Source: UBA5862 sp002408105
GTDB taxonomy: Bacteria > Pseudomonadota > Gammaproteobacteria > Pseudomonadales > UBA5862
Reading direction: 5' to 3'
Assembly (NCBI GenBank): GCA_034189125.1
Contig: JAXHVB010000018.1
Coordinates: forward strand, 1 to 64,000
DNA: 64,000 nucleotides
The translations under genes and the position numbers were made by a program. Shown piece by piece: positions 45,713-54,300 of the stretch. Under the pieces are notes generated by a model. The model did no database searches and was not told the DNA's origin. It saw only the letters and a program-made list of their open reading frames with translations. Position 1 is the stretch's first letter. Every line of letters starts with the position of its first letter.

Positions 45713-46720
45713 TCAGCGCATGCGAATGGATGGGGGGCAATCGCCGAAGCGGCGGAACAGGTAGTCGCGGGTCGCCTGGCGCAAGGCGCGTTGGCGTGGC
45801 GACTTCCACAGCAGGATGGCGTCCTTCAGTGCCCAGTAAACGCGGCGCACCGGACCGGTGCCCGGGGAGCTTGTCCAGGCGACCTTTGGCACCAGGCGGC
45901 GCAGGGCGGCGAACACCAGTGTGAGCCATTCGCGCCTGGGCAGATGTCGTTCGGCGAACAGCAGTTGGTTGCGGGCGCTGAAATAGGCGCGCAGAGGGGA
46001 GTCTTCGCCCCCGAAAGTGGCGGCTACTTTGTGTCGCACGAATGCGGCAGTGCACACCCGGCTGTTGTAACCTGCCCGGCGCGCACGCAGGCACCAGTCG
46101 GACTCCTCCCACACCAGAAAAAATCGCTCTTCAAACAAGCCAATCTCGCGCAGTGCGTCGGCGCGCAGCAGAATCGCCGCCCCTGTGACCCAATCACAGT
46201 CGATCCAAGGTGTGGATGGGAGCGCACTGCGAGGGGCACCTTCCAGGTGGTGGACGCAGTTGAGCAGCCCCGGGCCGAAGCGTTCACCGGCCGTGCTGAT
46301 GAGGTCCGGTTCGTGCGCTGAGCAGATCACAGGGCCAATGGCTGCAGTTTTTGGATCCTGTGCTGCAGTTTCCAGCAAAGCATTGAACAGACCGGGCTCC
46401 GCTTCCGTGTCGTTGTTGAGCACAAACACGTACTCTGCGCCGGTGTCTAGAGCGCGCTTGATGCCGACGTTGTTGCCGCCGGCATAGCCGAGATTGCGCC
46501 TGGTCTCGATCACTTCAACCTGCGGATAGCGGGCTCGAATCTCGGCCACCGAGTCATCTGTTGACCCGTTGTCAACCACCAGGACGGAGGGCTGCTCAGG
46601 ACAGGCTGCAGTGAGGGAGTTGAGGCACCGCAGTGTGTCTGCGCACCCATTCCAGTTCAGCACCACAGTCACCACAGTCGGGTCGGGTGGCGCAGTAGAC
46701 TCAGGGTTGGGATGGGTCAT
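45713..46720 (-). CDS. GT2 glycosyltransferase, rhamnosyltransferase-like
   Basis: A 335-residue GT-A enzyme: TVVTVVLNWNGCADTLRCL, VDNGSTDDSVAEIR, RNLGYAGGNNVGIKRAL, FVLNNDTEAEPGLF (the NND metal motif) and CDWVTGAAILLRADALREIG with the acidic EESDWCLRARRAG. The NNDT and VTGA patterns are frequent in rhamnosyltransferases (WbbL-like), which fits the rml genes in the window, though this is not proof. It starts at ATG 46720 in an ATGA overlap with the WbsX-like gene; an ATG 36 bases further upstream seems less likely. Confidence 0.9.
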   Translation of the reverse strand: MTHPNPESTAPPDPTVVTVVLNWNGCADTLRCLNSLTAACPEQPSVLVVDNGSTDDSVAEIRARYPQVEVIETRRNLGYAGGNNVGIKRALDTGAEYVFVLNNDTEAEPGLFNALLETAAQDPKTAAIGPVICSAHEPDLISTAGERFGPGLLNCVHHLEGAPRSALPSTPWIDCDWVTGAAILLRADALREIGLFEERFFLVWEESDWCLRARRAGYNSRVCTAAFVRHKVAATFGGEDSPLRAYFSARNQLLFAERHLPRREWLTLVFAALRRLVPKVAWTSSPGTGPVRRVYWALKDAILLWKSPRQRALRQATRDYLFRRFGDCPPSIRMR

Positions 46721-47931
46721 GGCAGCAGGCGCCCGAGGCGTTCGCGCAGGCGCCAATACAGCGCCTTGAACGGGCTCGCACCGGTGTGTGGGTCTGAGAG
46801 GTCCGTGCGTTGCGGGTGCTTGAGCGCGTGGGCGGTTGCCTCAAGGTACGCGCGCCCCCAGCGTTGGTCGGGCTCAAGGTAGGCACCCTCGGCCCATTCG
46901 TTCCAGGCGTTGATGAACAGCAGGCGTTCGTCGCCCCGGAATTCATCCAGTGTGCGGGCGGCCATGTGTTGCAGCCAGCGCTGATATTCAGATGGCGTAG
47001 AGTTGACCAGGATTCGCGCATTGCGCTTGCGCCGGGCGCTGTTGTCCCAGGCCGGGGTTACGCAGTGGAACCGCTTGAACGCAGGGGCTGGTCGCTGCAT
47101 TTTGCCAGCGGCGACCGCTGGGTACGCGAACACGTCGTTTTCCATTGGTGCGGCTGAGATCAACCGCAGTCGGGCGAGCAACCGATGCAGGCGACTGCGG
47201 TAGAGCTTGGCACCCATCTCGCGCCCATCGGGTGCAAACTCGAGTGCTGCGTCGAACCCCACGGATGTGGGATCCACGTCACGTTCGAAATTTTCCACCC
47301 GCACCAGGTACAAACCGGGCAGGCCCGCGGCCTGGGCGGCCTCGCGCCAGATCCGCGCGGTCGACGCTGGATCCGGAAGCAGTTCCGTGCGGTAGACCAG
47401 CAGCAGGGGCTTGCCATCGACTCGAATGTAGCGGGGATCCTGAAGCGCGGGGAGCAAGGCAGCGATGTGTGCACGGTCGTCAGCCTCGCTGTAGTGTTGC
47501 TCCAGCAACACGTCACGGTCCCCTCCGCTCCAAGTGCGGGTCCAGTTCTCGTTGGCCCAGCACAGGCAAAAGGGAAAGTCAGGCTCACCGCTTTCCAGGA
47601 CTTCGTTGAAAGGTCGCTCCAAAATTCGCCGACCATTGAACCAATAGTGGTAGTAGCAGAACCCGTGGATGCCGTACTCGCGGGCAAGTGCTGCCTGGGC
47701 GGCGCGGGTTTCTGGCAGGCGCAGGTCGTAGAACCCGAGGTCTGCGGGCAGCCGAGGCTGGTCGTGGTTGCGAAACCTCGGCAAAGAACGGGTGACATTG
47801 GTCCATTCCGTAAATCCCTGTCCCCACCAGCGGTTGTTTTCCGCCACCGGATGAAACTGCGGCAACAGCAAGGCCAGGGCCCGAATCTCGTTGCGAGCGT
47901 TTGGTTTCGATTGCGTGGGGGGATGAGTCAA
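46717..47931 (-). CDS. WbsX-like glycoside hydrolase family 99-related protein
   Basis: A 404-residue protein matching the WbsX family found in O-antigen and capsule loci. Hallmarks are LLLPQFHPVAENNRWWGQGF with TEWTNV, GFCYYHYWFNGRRILERPF, FCLCWANENWTRTWSG and FINAWNEWAEGAYLEPD near the C terminus. The fold is a TIM barrel related to GH99 and GH71 enzymes; whether it hydrolyses or only modifies the glycan is unresolved for the family. The only in-frame start compatible with the domain is TTG 47931, in a TTGA overlap with the FkbM gene. Confidence 0.87.
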   Translation of the reverse strand: MTHPPTQSKPNARNEIRALALLLPQFHPVAENNRWWGQGFTEWTNVTRSLPRFRNHDQPRLPADLGFYDLRLPETRAAQAALAREYGIHGFCYYHYWFNGRRILERPFNEVLESGEPDFPFCLCWANENWTRTWSGGDRDVLLEQHYSEADDRAHIAALLPALQDPRYIRVDGKPLLLVYRTELLPDPASTARIWREAAQAAGLPGLYLVRVENFERDVDPTSVGFDAALEFAPDGREMGAKLYRSRLHRLLARLRLISAAPMENDVFAYPAVAAGKMQRPAPAFKRFHCVTPAWDNSARRKRNARILVNSTPSEYQRWLQHMAARTLDEFRGDERLLFINAWNEWAEGAYLEPDQRWGRAYLEATAHALKHPQRTDLSDPHTGASPFKALYWRLRERLGRLLP

Positions 47932-48890
47932 AACCAGGACTTCCGCTGTTTTGCAAATCGCGCCGCCGCCAGGGCAACGGGGTCAATCGGTGAGTCGGTA
48001 TGCAGGGCAACCACGTCATAGTGCCAGTTGCTGTCGTGCGCATCTGAGAGGCACAGCTGCGCGAGCTGCTCCACCGCAGGGGCGTCATAGCCTGTCATGG
48101 GGTGGCTGAAGTCGCCGTACTTTGAGAACCAGAGAAAACGGTCATAGCCAAGTGCAGTGAGCAGTTCGAAGTGCTCCGTCCAAGAGTTTTCAGTCTGTTT
48201 GCAGAAAAAGGGATCCCACTCGAAGATTACTGCAGGATGCCAGGTCTTGAGCAGCTTGCGGCTACCGCCAAGTACCTTGCCGTCAAACCCGTCGACGTCG
48301 ACCTTAAGTATGTCGACCTGTCCGGTGTTTTCAGGCGATACGATCAGGTCCAAGGGCACCGCGTCTTCCGTCGCTTGCCCCTGGGCACTGGCGGTGCCCG
48401 GATGCGTACGCACCAGCGAGGGCACTTGACCGCTTCCGTCCGAAAGCATGTGCTGCACCAAGCGGACCCGAGGGTCGCCCGCTAGGTTCGCGCTCAGGTA
48501 GGCGAAAAACCCTGGATCGCCCTCGACACAGACAAATCCGGCGACCTTGTCGCCGCAGTTTGCCTGCAGCAGCCTCACGGTGTCGCCGACACTTGCGCCC
48601 ACATCCACCAGGTGCACGGGTCGTTGGTGGGCCACATGGGCCTGATGGGTCAGCTCGACCAGGGGGTTGTTCCAGCGCGAAAAACGCCGAGCGTACAGTC
48701 CATAGCTGTGGCCGAAATTCACCAGTGTGCGTTGTCCGTGCATGTTGGTGGAAACCGTGGTGCCGTCGAACCGTGCGAGTCCCTGGTGCCACGCCCAGCG
48801 CCAGATGCGTCCGCGCACCGGGTGCTGTTGCCATTGATGTCGCTGCAGGCACTGGTTGTACAGCAGCGAAGCCCATTTGTGATCGTGCAT
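47928..48890 (-). CDS. FkbM family methyltransferase
   Basis: A 320-residue SAM-dependent O-methyltransferase. The SAM site is shown by VHLVDVGASVGDTVRLL, then FVCVEGDPGFFAYL and DILKVDVDGFDGKVL, which is the FkbM pattern, with HPAVIFEWDPFF following. FkbM-type enzymes in polysaccharide loci methylate a sugar hydroxyl, often at a chain end. The ATG at 48890 is chosen because it follows the upstream GT4 stop by 14 bases; the frame is open further, but only as low-complexity Arg/Pro sequence inside that gene. Confidence 0.9.
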   Translation of the reverse strand: MHDHKWASLLYNQCLQRHQWQQHPVRGRIWRWAWHQGLARFDGTTVSTNMHGQRTLVNFGHSYGLYARRFSRWNNPLVELTHQAHVAHQRPVHLVDVGASVGDTVRLLQANCGDKVAGFVCVEGDPGFFAYLSANLAGDPRVRLVQHMLSDGSGQVPSLVRTHPGTASAQGQATEDAVPLDLIVSPENTGQVDILKVDVDGFDGKVLGGSRKLLKTWHPAVIFEWDPFFCKQTENSWTEHFELLTALGYDRFLWFSKYGDFSHPMTGYDAPAVEQLAQLCLSDAHDSNWHYDVVALHTDSPIDPVALAAARFAKQRKSWF

Positions 48891-48904
48891 GACAGTCCGA
48901 TGGA

Positions 48905-50242
48905 TTACTGGTGAGTACGCAGGCGCCAGAGGAGCTGGCGGTCCAGGCGTTGGCGAAGGCCGCGAACGGCGTAGCGCACTGGGCCCTGGCGAAAACGCAC
49001 ATAGGCTTCGCGCACCTGCGAGATGGCCTCTGGAGAGAGTTTTGCGGGTTGGCCACGAAACTCGTGTTCGGCCCAAAGGGCCGCGAGTTCGTCCACGAAG
49101 CGCGCCTGCTCGGCGCGCTCAAGGTAACTGCGGGCCTGCTGTTTTGCCCGGGCGCCGAGCGCTTCACGCAGGGCTCGGTTGGCGCCGAGCCGCAGCATCC
49201 AGGTCGCGGCGTGTTCGATGTCGGGTGCGGCCCAGGTGGCATTGCGCCCGGCGAAGTCCGGCGTGTAGCAGTCAAGTTCACCGTCCACGGTGCGGTGTCT
49301 GTAGGTCACCAGTGCGGCGCTTTGGTGGTCCATAAAGGAAAGGTTTCCGGACCAACCGGTGGCGATCACGGGTTTGCCGAGCGCCATGGCTTCAAGCATG
49401 CCAAGCCCGAGACCCTCCGCACTGTGCAGTGACACGAAGACATCGCAGTTGGCGTAGAGCGCCAGCACCTCGGGGTAGGGCAGGCGCGCGTCGACCAAGT
49501 GGACACCTGGCGCCTGGTTGCACCGGTCGATGACCTGTTGCGCCAGTGGGTGCACCTGTCCGTTGTGGCGGCTGTTGTTCAGCTTGACGACCAGGTTGGC
49601 TTCAAGCCCCTGCTCGCGGGCGCGCTCGAAGGCGTGGATGGCAGCGAAGGGGTTTTTCCTCCGAGGGTCGCTGGTCGGCTCCACGATGGTGACAAGCAGG
49701 GGGGTCTGCTCAGGCAATCCGAAATCGGCGCGGCGAACCGACGCTGCGGGCTCAACCTGCAGCGGGTGGGGGGCGTACACAACCGGCACCTGGTCCAGGT
49801 GGTTGCGCAAACTGCTCTCGATGAACCTTGACCCCGCAATGAGCGCATCGAACGTCTGCAGCGCGAGACGCCAGTGCCTCGGGATTTCATCCAGTTCCCA
49901 CCAAAAAAATCCAACGTTGTAGCGGCTTTCGAACAGTGCTCGGTGCTCAAAGAGCAGTTCTGGTAGGGCGTTGACGGGGAGAATGGCGAGGTTGATGGGG
50001 TGCGGCAGTTTATTTGCGTCCTCGCACAGCAAGTCGGCGTACTCGGTGTCGTGTCCGCCGCGGCCGAACCCCGGGTTCATGTCGTAGGCAGATACGGGGA
50101 TCCCCCGGCTTTTCAGCACCCGGATGAAGTTTCGCGCCGTGACCCCCATTCCGGCGTTGGCGGTAACCATGCCGATGAGATTCACCCCGGGGAGTCGCGG
50201 TTCGCTTGGGTTTGGGGTCAGCGGCGGATTCGCAGGGGCCAC
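48905..50242 (-). CDS. GT4 family glycosyltransferase
   Basis: A 445-residue GT-B enzyme. Early motifs are NLIGMVTANAGMGVTARNF and NVGFFWWELDEIPRHW; the donor half has LLVTIVEPTSDPRRKNPFAAIHAF, VFVSLHSAEGLGLGMLEAMALG and a WSGNLSFMD segment. The WWELDEIP region occurs in glycosyltransferases from large capsule loci. It starts at GTG 50242, three bases after the Wzt stop. A C-terminal stretch of about 70 residues is helical and basic. Confidence 0.9.
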   Translation of the reverse strand: MAPANPPLTPNPSEPRLPGVNLIGMVTANAGMGVTARNFIRVLKSRGIPVSAYDMNPGFGRGGHDTEYADLLCEDANKLPHPINLAILPVNALPELLFEHRALFESRYNVGFFWWELDEIPRHWRLALQTFDALIAGSRFIESSLRNHLDQVPVVYAPHPLQVEPAASVRRADFGLPEQTPLLVTIVEPTSDPRRKNPFAAIHAFERAREQGLEANLVVKLNNSRHNGQVHPLAQQVIDRCNQAPGVHLVDARLPYPEVLALYANCDVFVSLHSAEGLGLGMLEAMALGKPVIATGWSGNLSFMDHQSAALVTYRHRTVDGELDCYTPDFAGRNATWAAPDIEHAATWMLRLGANRALREALGARAKQQARSYLERAEQARFVDELAALWAEHEFRGQPAKLSPEAISQVREAYVRFRQGPVRYAVRGLRQRLDRQLLWRLRTHQ

Positions 50243-50245
50243 CGG

Positions 50246-51502
50246 TCAATCCTGGTCCTGGTCGACTTGGGAGAGGGCCCATTCGGTCGGAAGCGGAACA
50301 AAGCCAAACTCCCCGTTGCGGGCCCGGCTCTGCCCGTCGGCGAAACCCACGGTCACTGGGCAGAGATTTTCGGCGTAGTACGCCATGCTCGGTGGACTTC
50401 CGTGGGAGACCGCGAGCCGAAATGAATACACCCCGGGAAGAAATGGAAAATGCTGCACGCGCGCGTGCATCCGGTAGTCTCCGGGCTCAAGTGTCCCCGG
50501 ACTGAATTCGCCTTCGGTGTCGGTGCTCGCCAAGTACAGCAGGTCCGTGGTGTGGACGCCGAGCCCGACGATGAGGTTGTCCGTGGTTGCCCGGATTCGC
50601 AGGTCGATCGCGAGCCGGGTCGCCCCATCGTAGTCCACCTGATCGGTGGCCACGCCTTCGGCGTCCACCAATTTGACACCGAGAACCTGGATTTGATCGG
50701 CGTCGCCTCCGAGTTGGTTGTTGGCACCCTGGCGCGCGACCGATTGTTTGATTTTTTCGTCGCTGCGTTGATAGAACAGGTTGCACACAGTTCGCGCATC
50801 GTCGTCAGCCACGACCTGTCCCCTGTCCAGAAGGACGACGCGGCTGCACAGTCGCTCGACTTGCCGCAAGTTGTGGCTGACCAAAATCACCGTTTTGCCC
50901 TGTCTCTTGATCAGTTCTTCCATTCGGTCAAAGCATTTGCGCTGAAATGCAATGTCACCCACGGCGAGGACCTCATCGACGATGAGGAGGTCGGCATCCA
51001 TGGACGTCGCGATGGCGAAGCCAAGGCGTACCTGCATGCCCGAGCTGTAGCGCTTCACAGGGGTGTCGATGAACTGTTCGATCTCAGCAAATTCAATGAT
51101 GCCATCGAGTTGCTCGCGGGTGCGTGCCTTGGGAATTCCGAGGATGGCGCTGTTCAGAAAAATGTTTTCCCGGCCAGTGAGTTCTGGGTTGATCCCTGCG
51201 CCCACTTCGATCAATGGGGCAACACTGCCATGCACCGACACCGACCCGCTGGTGGGTTGAGTGATGTTGGCCAGGTGTTTCAGGAGAGTGCTCTTGCCCG
51301 CGCCGTTCGACCCGATGATGCCGACCACCTCTCCAGAGGAGATGTGCAGGTTGATGTCCTGCAAAGCATAAAACCGCTCGCGCTCCTTCACCGGACGACC
51401 GCTGAGTTTTCCAAAGGCTCGGGCCGCGGTTCCACGAATTCCGGCAATCTGTCCGAGCCGGTACTCTTTGTAGAGGTGGTCCACCTCGACAATCGATGAC
51501 AT
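50246..51502 (-). CDS. wzt: ABC polysaccharide exporter, ATP-binding subunit
   Basis: A 418-residue ATPase. Walker A is GSNGAGKSTLLKHL, the signature is YSSGMQVRLGFAIAT, and Walker B is LLIVDEVLAVGD. After about residue 250 a Wzt C-terminal domain follows, as in O-antigen transporters where it recognises the finished chain end (DYRMHARVQHFPFLPGVYSF is typical). This suggests a capped polymer, perhaps methylated by the FkbM enzyme. It lies 14 bases after the permease gene. The pairing with Wzm makes a complete exporter independent of Wzx/Wzy. Confidence 0.94.
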   Translation of the reverse strand: MSSIVEVDHLYKEYRLGQIAGIRGTAARAFGKLSGRPVKERERFYALQDINLHISSGEVVGIIGSNGAGKSTLLKHLANITQPTSGSVSVHGSVAPLIEVGAGINPELTGRENIFLNSAILGIPKARTREQLDGIIEFAEIEQFIDTPVKRYSSGMQVRLGFAIATSMDADLLIVDEVLAVGDIAFQRKCFDRMEELIKRQGKTVILVSHNLRQVERLCSRVVLLDRGQVVADDDARTVCNLFYQRSDEKIKQSVARQGANNQLGGDADQIQVLGVKLVDAEGVATDQVDYDGATRLAIDLRIRATTDNLIVGLGVHTTDLLYLASTDTEGEFSPGTLEPGDYRMHARVQHFPFLPGVYSFRLAVSHGSPPSMAYYAENLCPVTVGFADGQSRARNGEFGFVPLPTEWALSQVDQDQD

Positions 51503-51516
51503 GGGCTGGAAGTCCT

Positions 51517-52335
51517 TCAGATGACGTCGGCGAACCAGGCTTCGGCACGCTTAAAGAAAAGATAGCTGAGCGGTAGCAGCAGCAGGGTCAGCACGAGCCC
51601 TGGAGACAAGGTGGACCAGTCCGGTGGCAGTCCTTTCAGAAGAACGCGCTGAAAGTTGTCGATGATGCCCGCCAGGGGGTTGCAGAGGTACAGCGTGTAC
51701 AAGCGATCCGACCAGTCGCCGGCCGCTTGCTGTACCACGAGCTTCTCGCGCACCAGCGAAAGCGGATAGATGACCGGCGAAGTGTACATCAACAGCGACA
51801 GCACGACGGGCAGCATTTGTCCGACGTCGCGGTAGTACACGTTCATCGCGGCGCCGAAAAAACTGACAACCAGCGCTACCAGCATGGTGTAGCCGATGAT
51901 CAGTGGCACCCAGAGTGCCTGGGCTGTCGGCAGCATCTGGTAATAGACCATCATGGCGGCCAGGATGAGGAAGCTGATCGCGAGTTCTACCGTTTTGGTC
52001 ACCATGGCGGTCAGCGGAAACACCTCCCGTGGGAAGTAGATCTTTTTGATCAGAGGGGCATTGCCGGTGACGCTGTTGATGCCTTCCGAGGCCGACTCCT
52101 GAAAGAAGATCCACGGCAGCAGTGCTGCAAAGGTAAGGATGGGATAGGGCACGTCGCCACTTTCAATGCCGACGAACCCTTTGACGACGGTAAAGATCAG
52201 CATGAGCACCACGGGTTTGAGCACCGCCCAGGCAATACCGAGGTACGCTTGCTTGTAGCGCACTGAGATGTTTTTCCACGCCAGTGCACCGATCAACTCT
52301 CGGTAGTGGTACAGCCCTTGAATCGATTTGATCAT
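51517..52335 (-). CDS. wzm: ABC polysaccharide exporter, permease subunit
   Basis: A 272-residue permease of the ABC-2 type with about six membrane segments. The N terminus YHYRELIGALAWKNISVRYK is a well-known Wzm/TagG feature, followed by GIAWAVLKPVVLML, FAALLPWIFFQESASEG and a late SPVIYPLSLVREK-containing segment; NPLAGIIDNFQRVLL precedes the last membrane helix. Normal length for Wzm. It is followed by wzt. Together they would move a lipid-linked polysaccharide across the inner membrane. Confidence 0.94.
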   Translation of the reverse strand: MIKSIQGLYHYRELIGALAWKNISVRYKQAYLGIAWAVLKPVVLMLIFTVVKGFVGIESGDVPYPILTFAALLPWIFFQESASEGINSVTGNAPLIKKIYFPREVFPLTAMVTKTVELAISFLILAAMMVYYQMLPTAQALWVPLIIGYTMLVALVVSFFGAAMNVYYRDVGQMLPVVLSLLMYTSPVIYPLSLVREKLVVQQAAGDWSDRLYTLYLCNPLAGIIDNFQRVLLKGLPPDWSTLSPGLVLTLLLLPLSYLFFKRAEAWFADVI

Positions 52336-52421
52336 GGCCGGATCTCAGAGTCAGGCCTTGCAGCGGGTCCATGGCCCCAGGCTTCTGGAGGTGTGGCCGT
52401 TGAGTTCATTCGGAGAAATCC

Positions 52422-53450
52422 TTAGTCCCTGCTGTCGGTTGTCTTTCTGGGCATCGTGAGTGCATACCGCACTGCGAGCTTCAATTGGCTGACCGTGGCT
52501 CGGAGCCGAAAGGCTTGCCACAGGGCGGCCCAGCCATTTGCCCAGTCGTGTGTGCGCAGTTGATAGGCGCGGGTGAACAGCAGCTGCGATTGGTGGCGCC
52601 GCAGCGCCGATTCCCGTCTACGCCACGTTTGCTGTGTGTCGCGTACGGCCTCTAACAGGTTAGCACCTGCGAGAATTTCGTTGTGCACCTGACGGCGCTG
52701 AGCCGCTGCGACGGACAGACCCTCGGGCCAGCCGAAATTCTTGCCGTGTATCCGCCAGTGGTTGATGGGGACGCGAGTGACCGCCAGCGCGCACAGCGCC
52801 GCGGCTTTCTTGGTCCAGGTGGATTCGCTGAACAGGCTGTATTCGTCGAACGGGCCGATGACATTCCAGGCGCCACGGCGTGCGGCAGGTCGCTGAAAAT
52901 CGATGGGTACCCGTGGGATCAGCGCATCGAACAGGCTGTGGTCGAACAGCCAGAGGGGCCCGCTTGGTCGAGGCGGGGCCGCCTGAAAGAGCGCATCCAT
53001 CGCGGCCTTGCGGCTGGCGGCGGGTCCCTCAGCGTAGGGTCCAAAGGGTTCAACACCCATGAAGATACAGTCCAGGTGCGGGTGTGTGCTGAAGCCCTCG
53101 GCGATCACTTCCAGCGCGTCTTCGGTCAGCAGGTCGTCGTCGTCCAGCAACACAATGACTTCACCCTGCGCCGCGCGAATCCCCGCGTTCTTGGCGCTTG
53201 GGACCCCCAAGGCAGTTTGGTGGTGGATCAACTGAAGCGGGCCTGAAAACGTCCCCTCAATCGCCTGTCGGTCAACGGGGGGGGAGGACCCGTCGTCCAC
53301 CACAACCAACTCGACGGTGCCGAGTGTCTGGGCAGCAACGCTGGCCACGGCTTCGAGCAGCAGGTCCGCGCGGTTGTGGGTGGGAATGACGACAGAGATC
53401 AGCACCGCGATGCCCCGGCTGCTCCCGTCGCATTGTGCAGTGGTGTGCAT
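52422..53450 (-). CDS. GT2 family glycosyltransferase
   Basis: A 342-residue GT-A enzyme: LISVVIPTHNRADLLLEAV, VVVDDGSSPPVDRQ, GVPSAKNAGIRAAQGEVIVLLDDDDLLTEDAL (split here by the D-D-D-D metal motif) and a long C-terminal helical part (RAYQLRTHDWANGWAALW). It starts at ATG 53450, 46 bases after the formyltransferase gene; a further upstream start would add a Pro-rich stretch. The gap to wzm is 86 bases with no clear promoter. Confidence 0.88.
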   Translation of the reverse strand: MHTTAQCDGSSRGIAVLISVVIPTHNRADLLLEAVASVAAQTLGTVELVVVDDGSSPPVDRQAIEGTFSGPLQLIHHQTALGVPSAKNAGIRAAQGEVIVLLDDDDLLTEDALEVIAEGFSTHPHLDCIFMGVEPFGPYAEGPAASRKAAMDALFQAAPPRPSGPLWLFDHSLFDALIPRVPIDFQRPAARRGAWNVIGPFDEYSLFSESTWTKKAAALCALAVTRVPINHWRIHGKNFGWPEGLSVAAAQRRQVHNEILAGANLLEAVRDTQQTWRRRESALRRHQSQLLFTRAYQLRTHDWANGWAALWQAFRLRATVSQLKLAVRYALTMPRKTTDSRD

Positions 53451-53496
53451 GGGCCCTGGTGGAGGCTTCGGTGTTGTGGCGTTTGTCTGGGGTGCA

Positions 53497-54300
53497 TCAG
53501 TCGAACCAGCGGACCCGAGCTGGCAACTGGGTTTGCGCCAAAGCACCAGCCTTCAGGGCCTGCGCCAGCCGGCGTTCGGCCCGCCATGTGCGGTCCCTGA
53601 CTTGGTACAGCGTGCCTTTTTCGGTTTGCGCCTGCCCCAAGGGCTGGGAGGCACCCAGCCGCTCCAGGACTTCGGTATAGGCCGTGGCGCTGTCGCGCAC
53701 GGCGCGCCAGAAGAGTTCCAGTTCAGTGTCGTTCGGGCGCACTTCAGGGCAGACATGGGCGATGAGGTCGCCGGTGTCGATTCCTGCATTGATGAAGTGC
53801 AGCGTGCAGCCCACCTGCTCCGGCTCGCCATTGTGCAAGGCCCAGAACGTGCAATCCGCACCGCGGTAGTGGGGCGAGAGACCGCCGTGGAGGTTCACGA
53901 TCCCCAGCCGGCCGAGGGTGAGCAAGTCGCCTTTGATGAGGGATGTGCCGAACACTGCGATCAGGTCCGGGTCCAGGGCGCGAATGCGTTCAACCAGGTC
54001 CGGGTGGTTGATGTGCGGAACACCCACCCGCAAATCGGGCCGGTTAAGTGCCGGAGAGGTATTGGGGAAGAAGAACTCGGCTTCGGCGTTGCCGGTGTAG
54101 CGCCGCCGATCGCGCAGCCAGCGCCACGCCTTGCGGCCGAGGCTCGCGGGCTTGAGTTTCTTGCGCAGGGCAGGCCAGTCCAGGGCCGTGCCGGTCTCCT
54201 GCACAATGGCCTGGACATCGGCGTGTTCGCACAGCCGATTCGCCACGTACAGGTGGCGCGGCGCCTGACCGCAGAGAATCACCAAACGCAGTTCAGCCAT
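53497..54300 (-). CDS. Formyltransferase-family protein
   Basis: A 267-residue protein of the formyl transferase family. The catalytic set is Asn136 and His138 (IVNLHGGLSPHYRGAD) and Asp175 (INAGIDTGDLI), as in methionyl-tRNA and sugar N-formyltransferases. Bacterial surface sugars such as Qui4NFo and Rha-type amino sugars are formylated by such enzymes, and the location in a glycan operon supports sugar formylation from N10-formyl-THF. No fmt-like C-terminal tRNA-binding domain is obvious. The start ATG 54300 overlaps the toroid gene by eight bases. Confidence 0.88.
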   Translation of the reverse strand: MAELRLVILCGQAPRHLYVANRLCEHADVQAIVQETGTALDWPALRKKLKPASLGRKAWRWLRDRRRYTGNAEAEFFFPNTSPALNRPDLRVGVPHINHPDLVERIRALDPDLIAVFGTSLIKGDLLTLGRLGIVNLHGGLSPHYRGADCTFWALHNGEPEQVGCTLHFINAGIDTGDLIAHVCPEVRPNDTELELFWRAVRDSATAYTEVLERLGASQPLGQAQTEKGTLYQVRDRTWRAERRLAQALKAGALAQTQLPARVRWFD

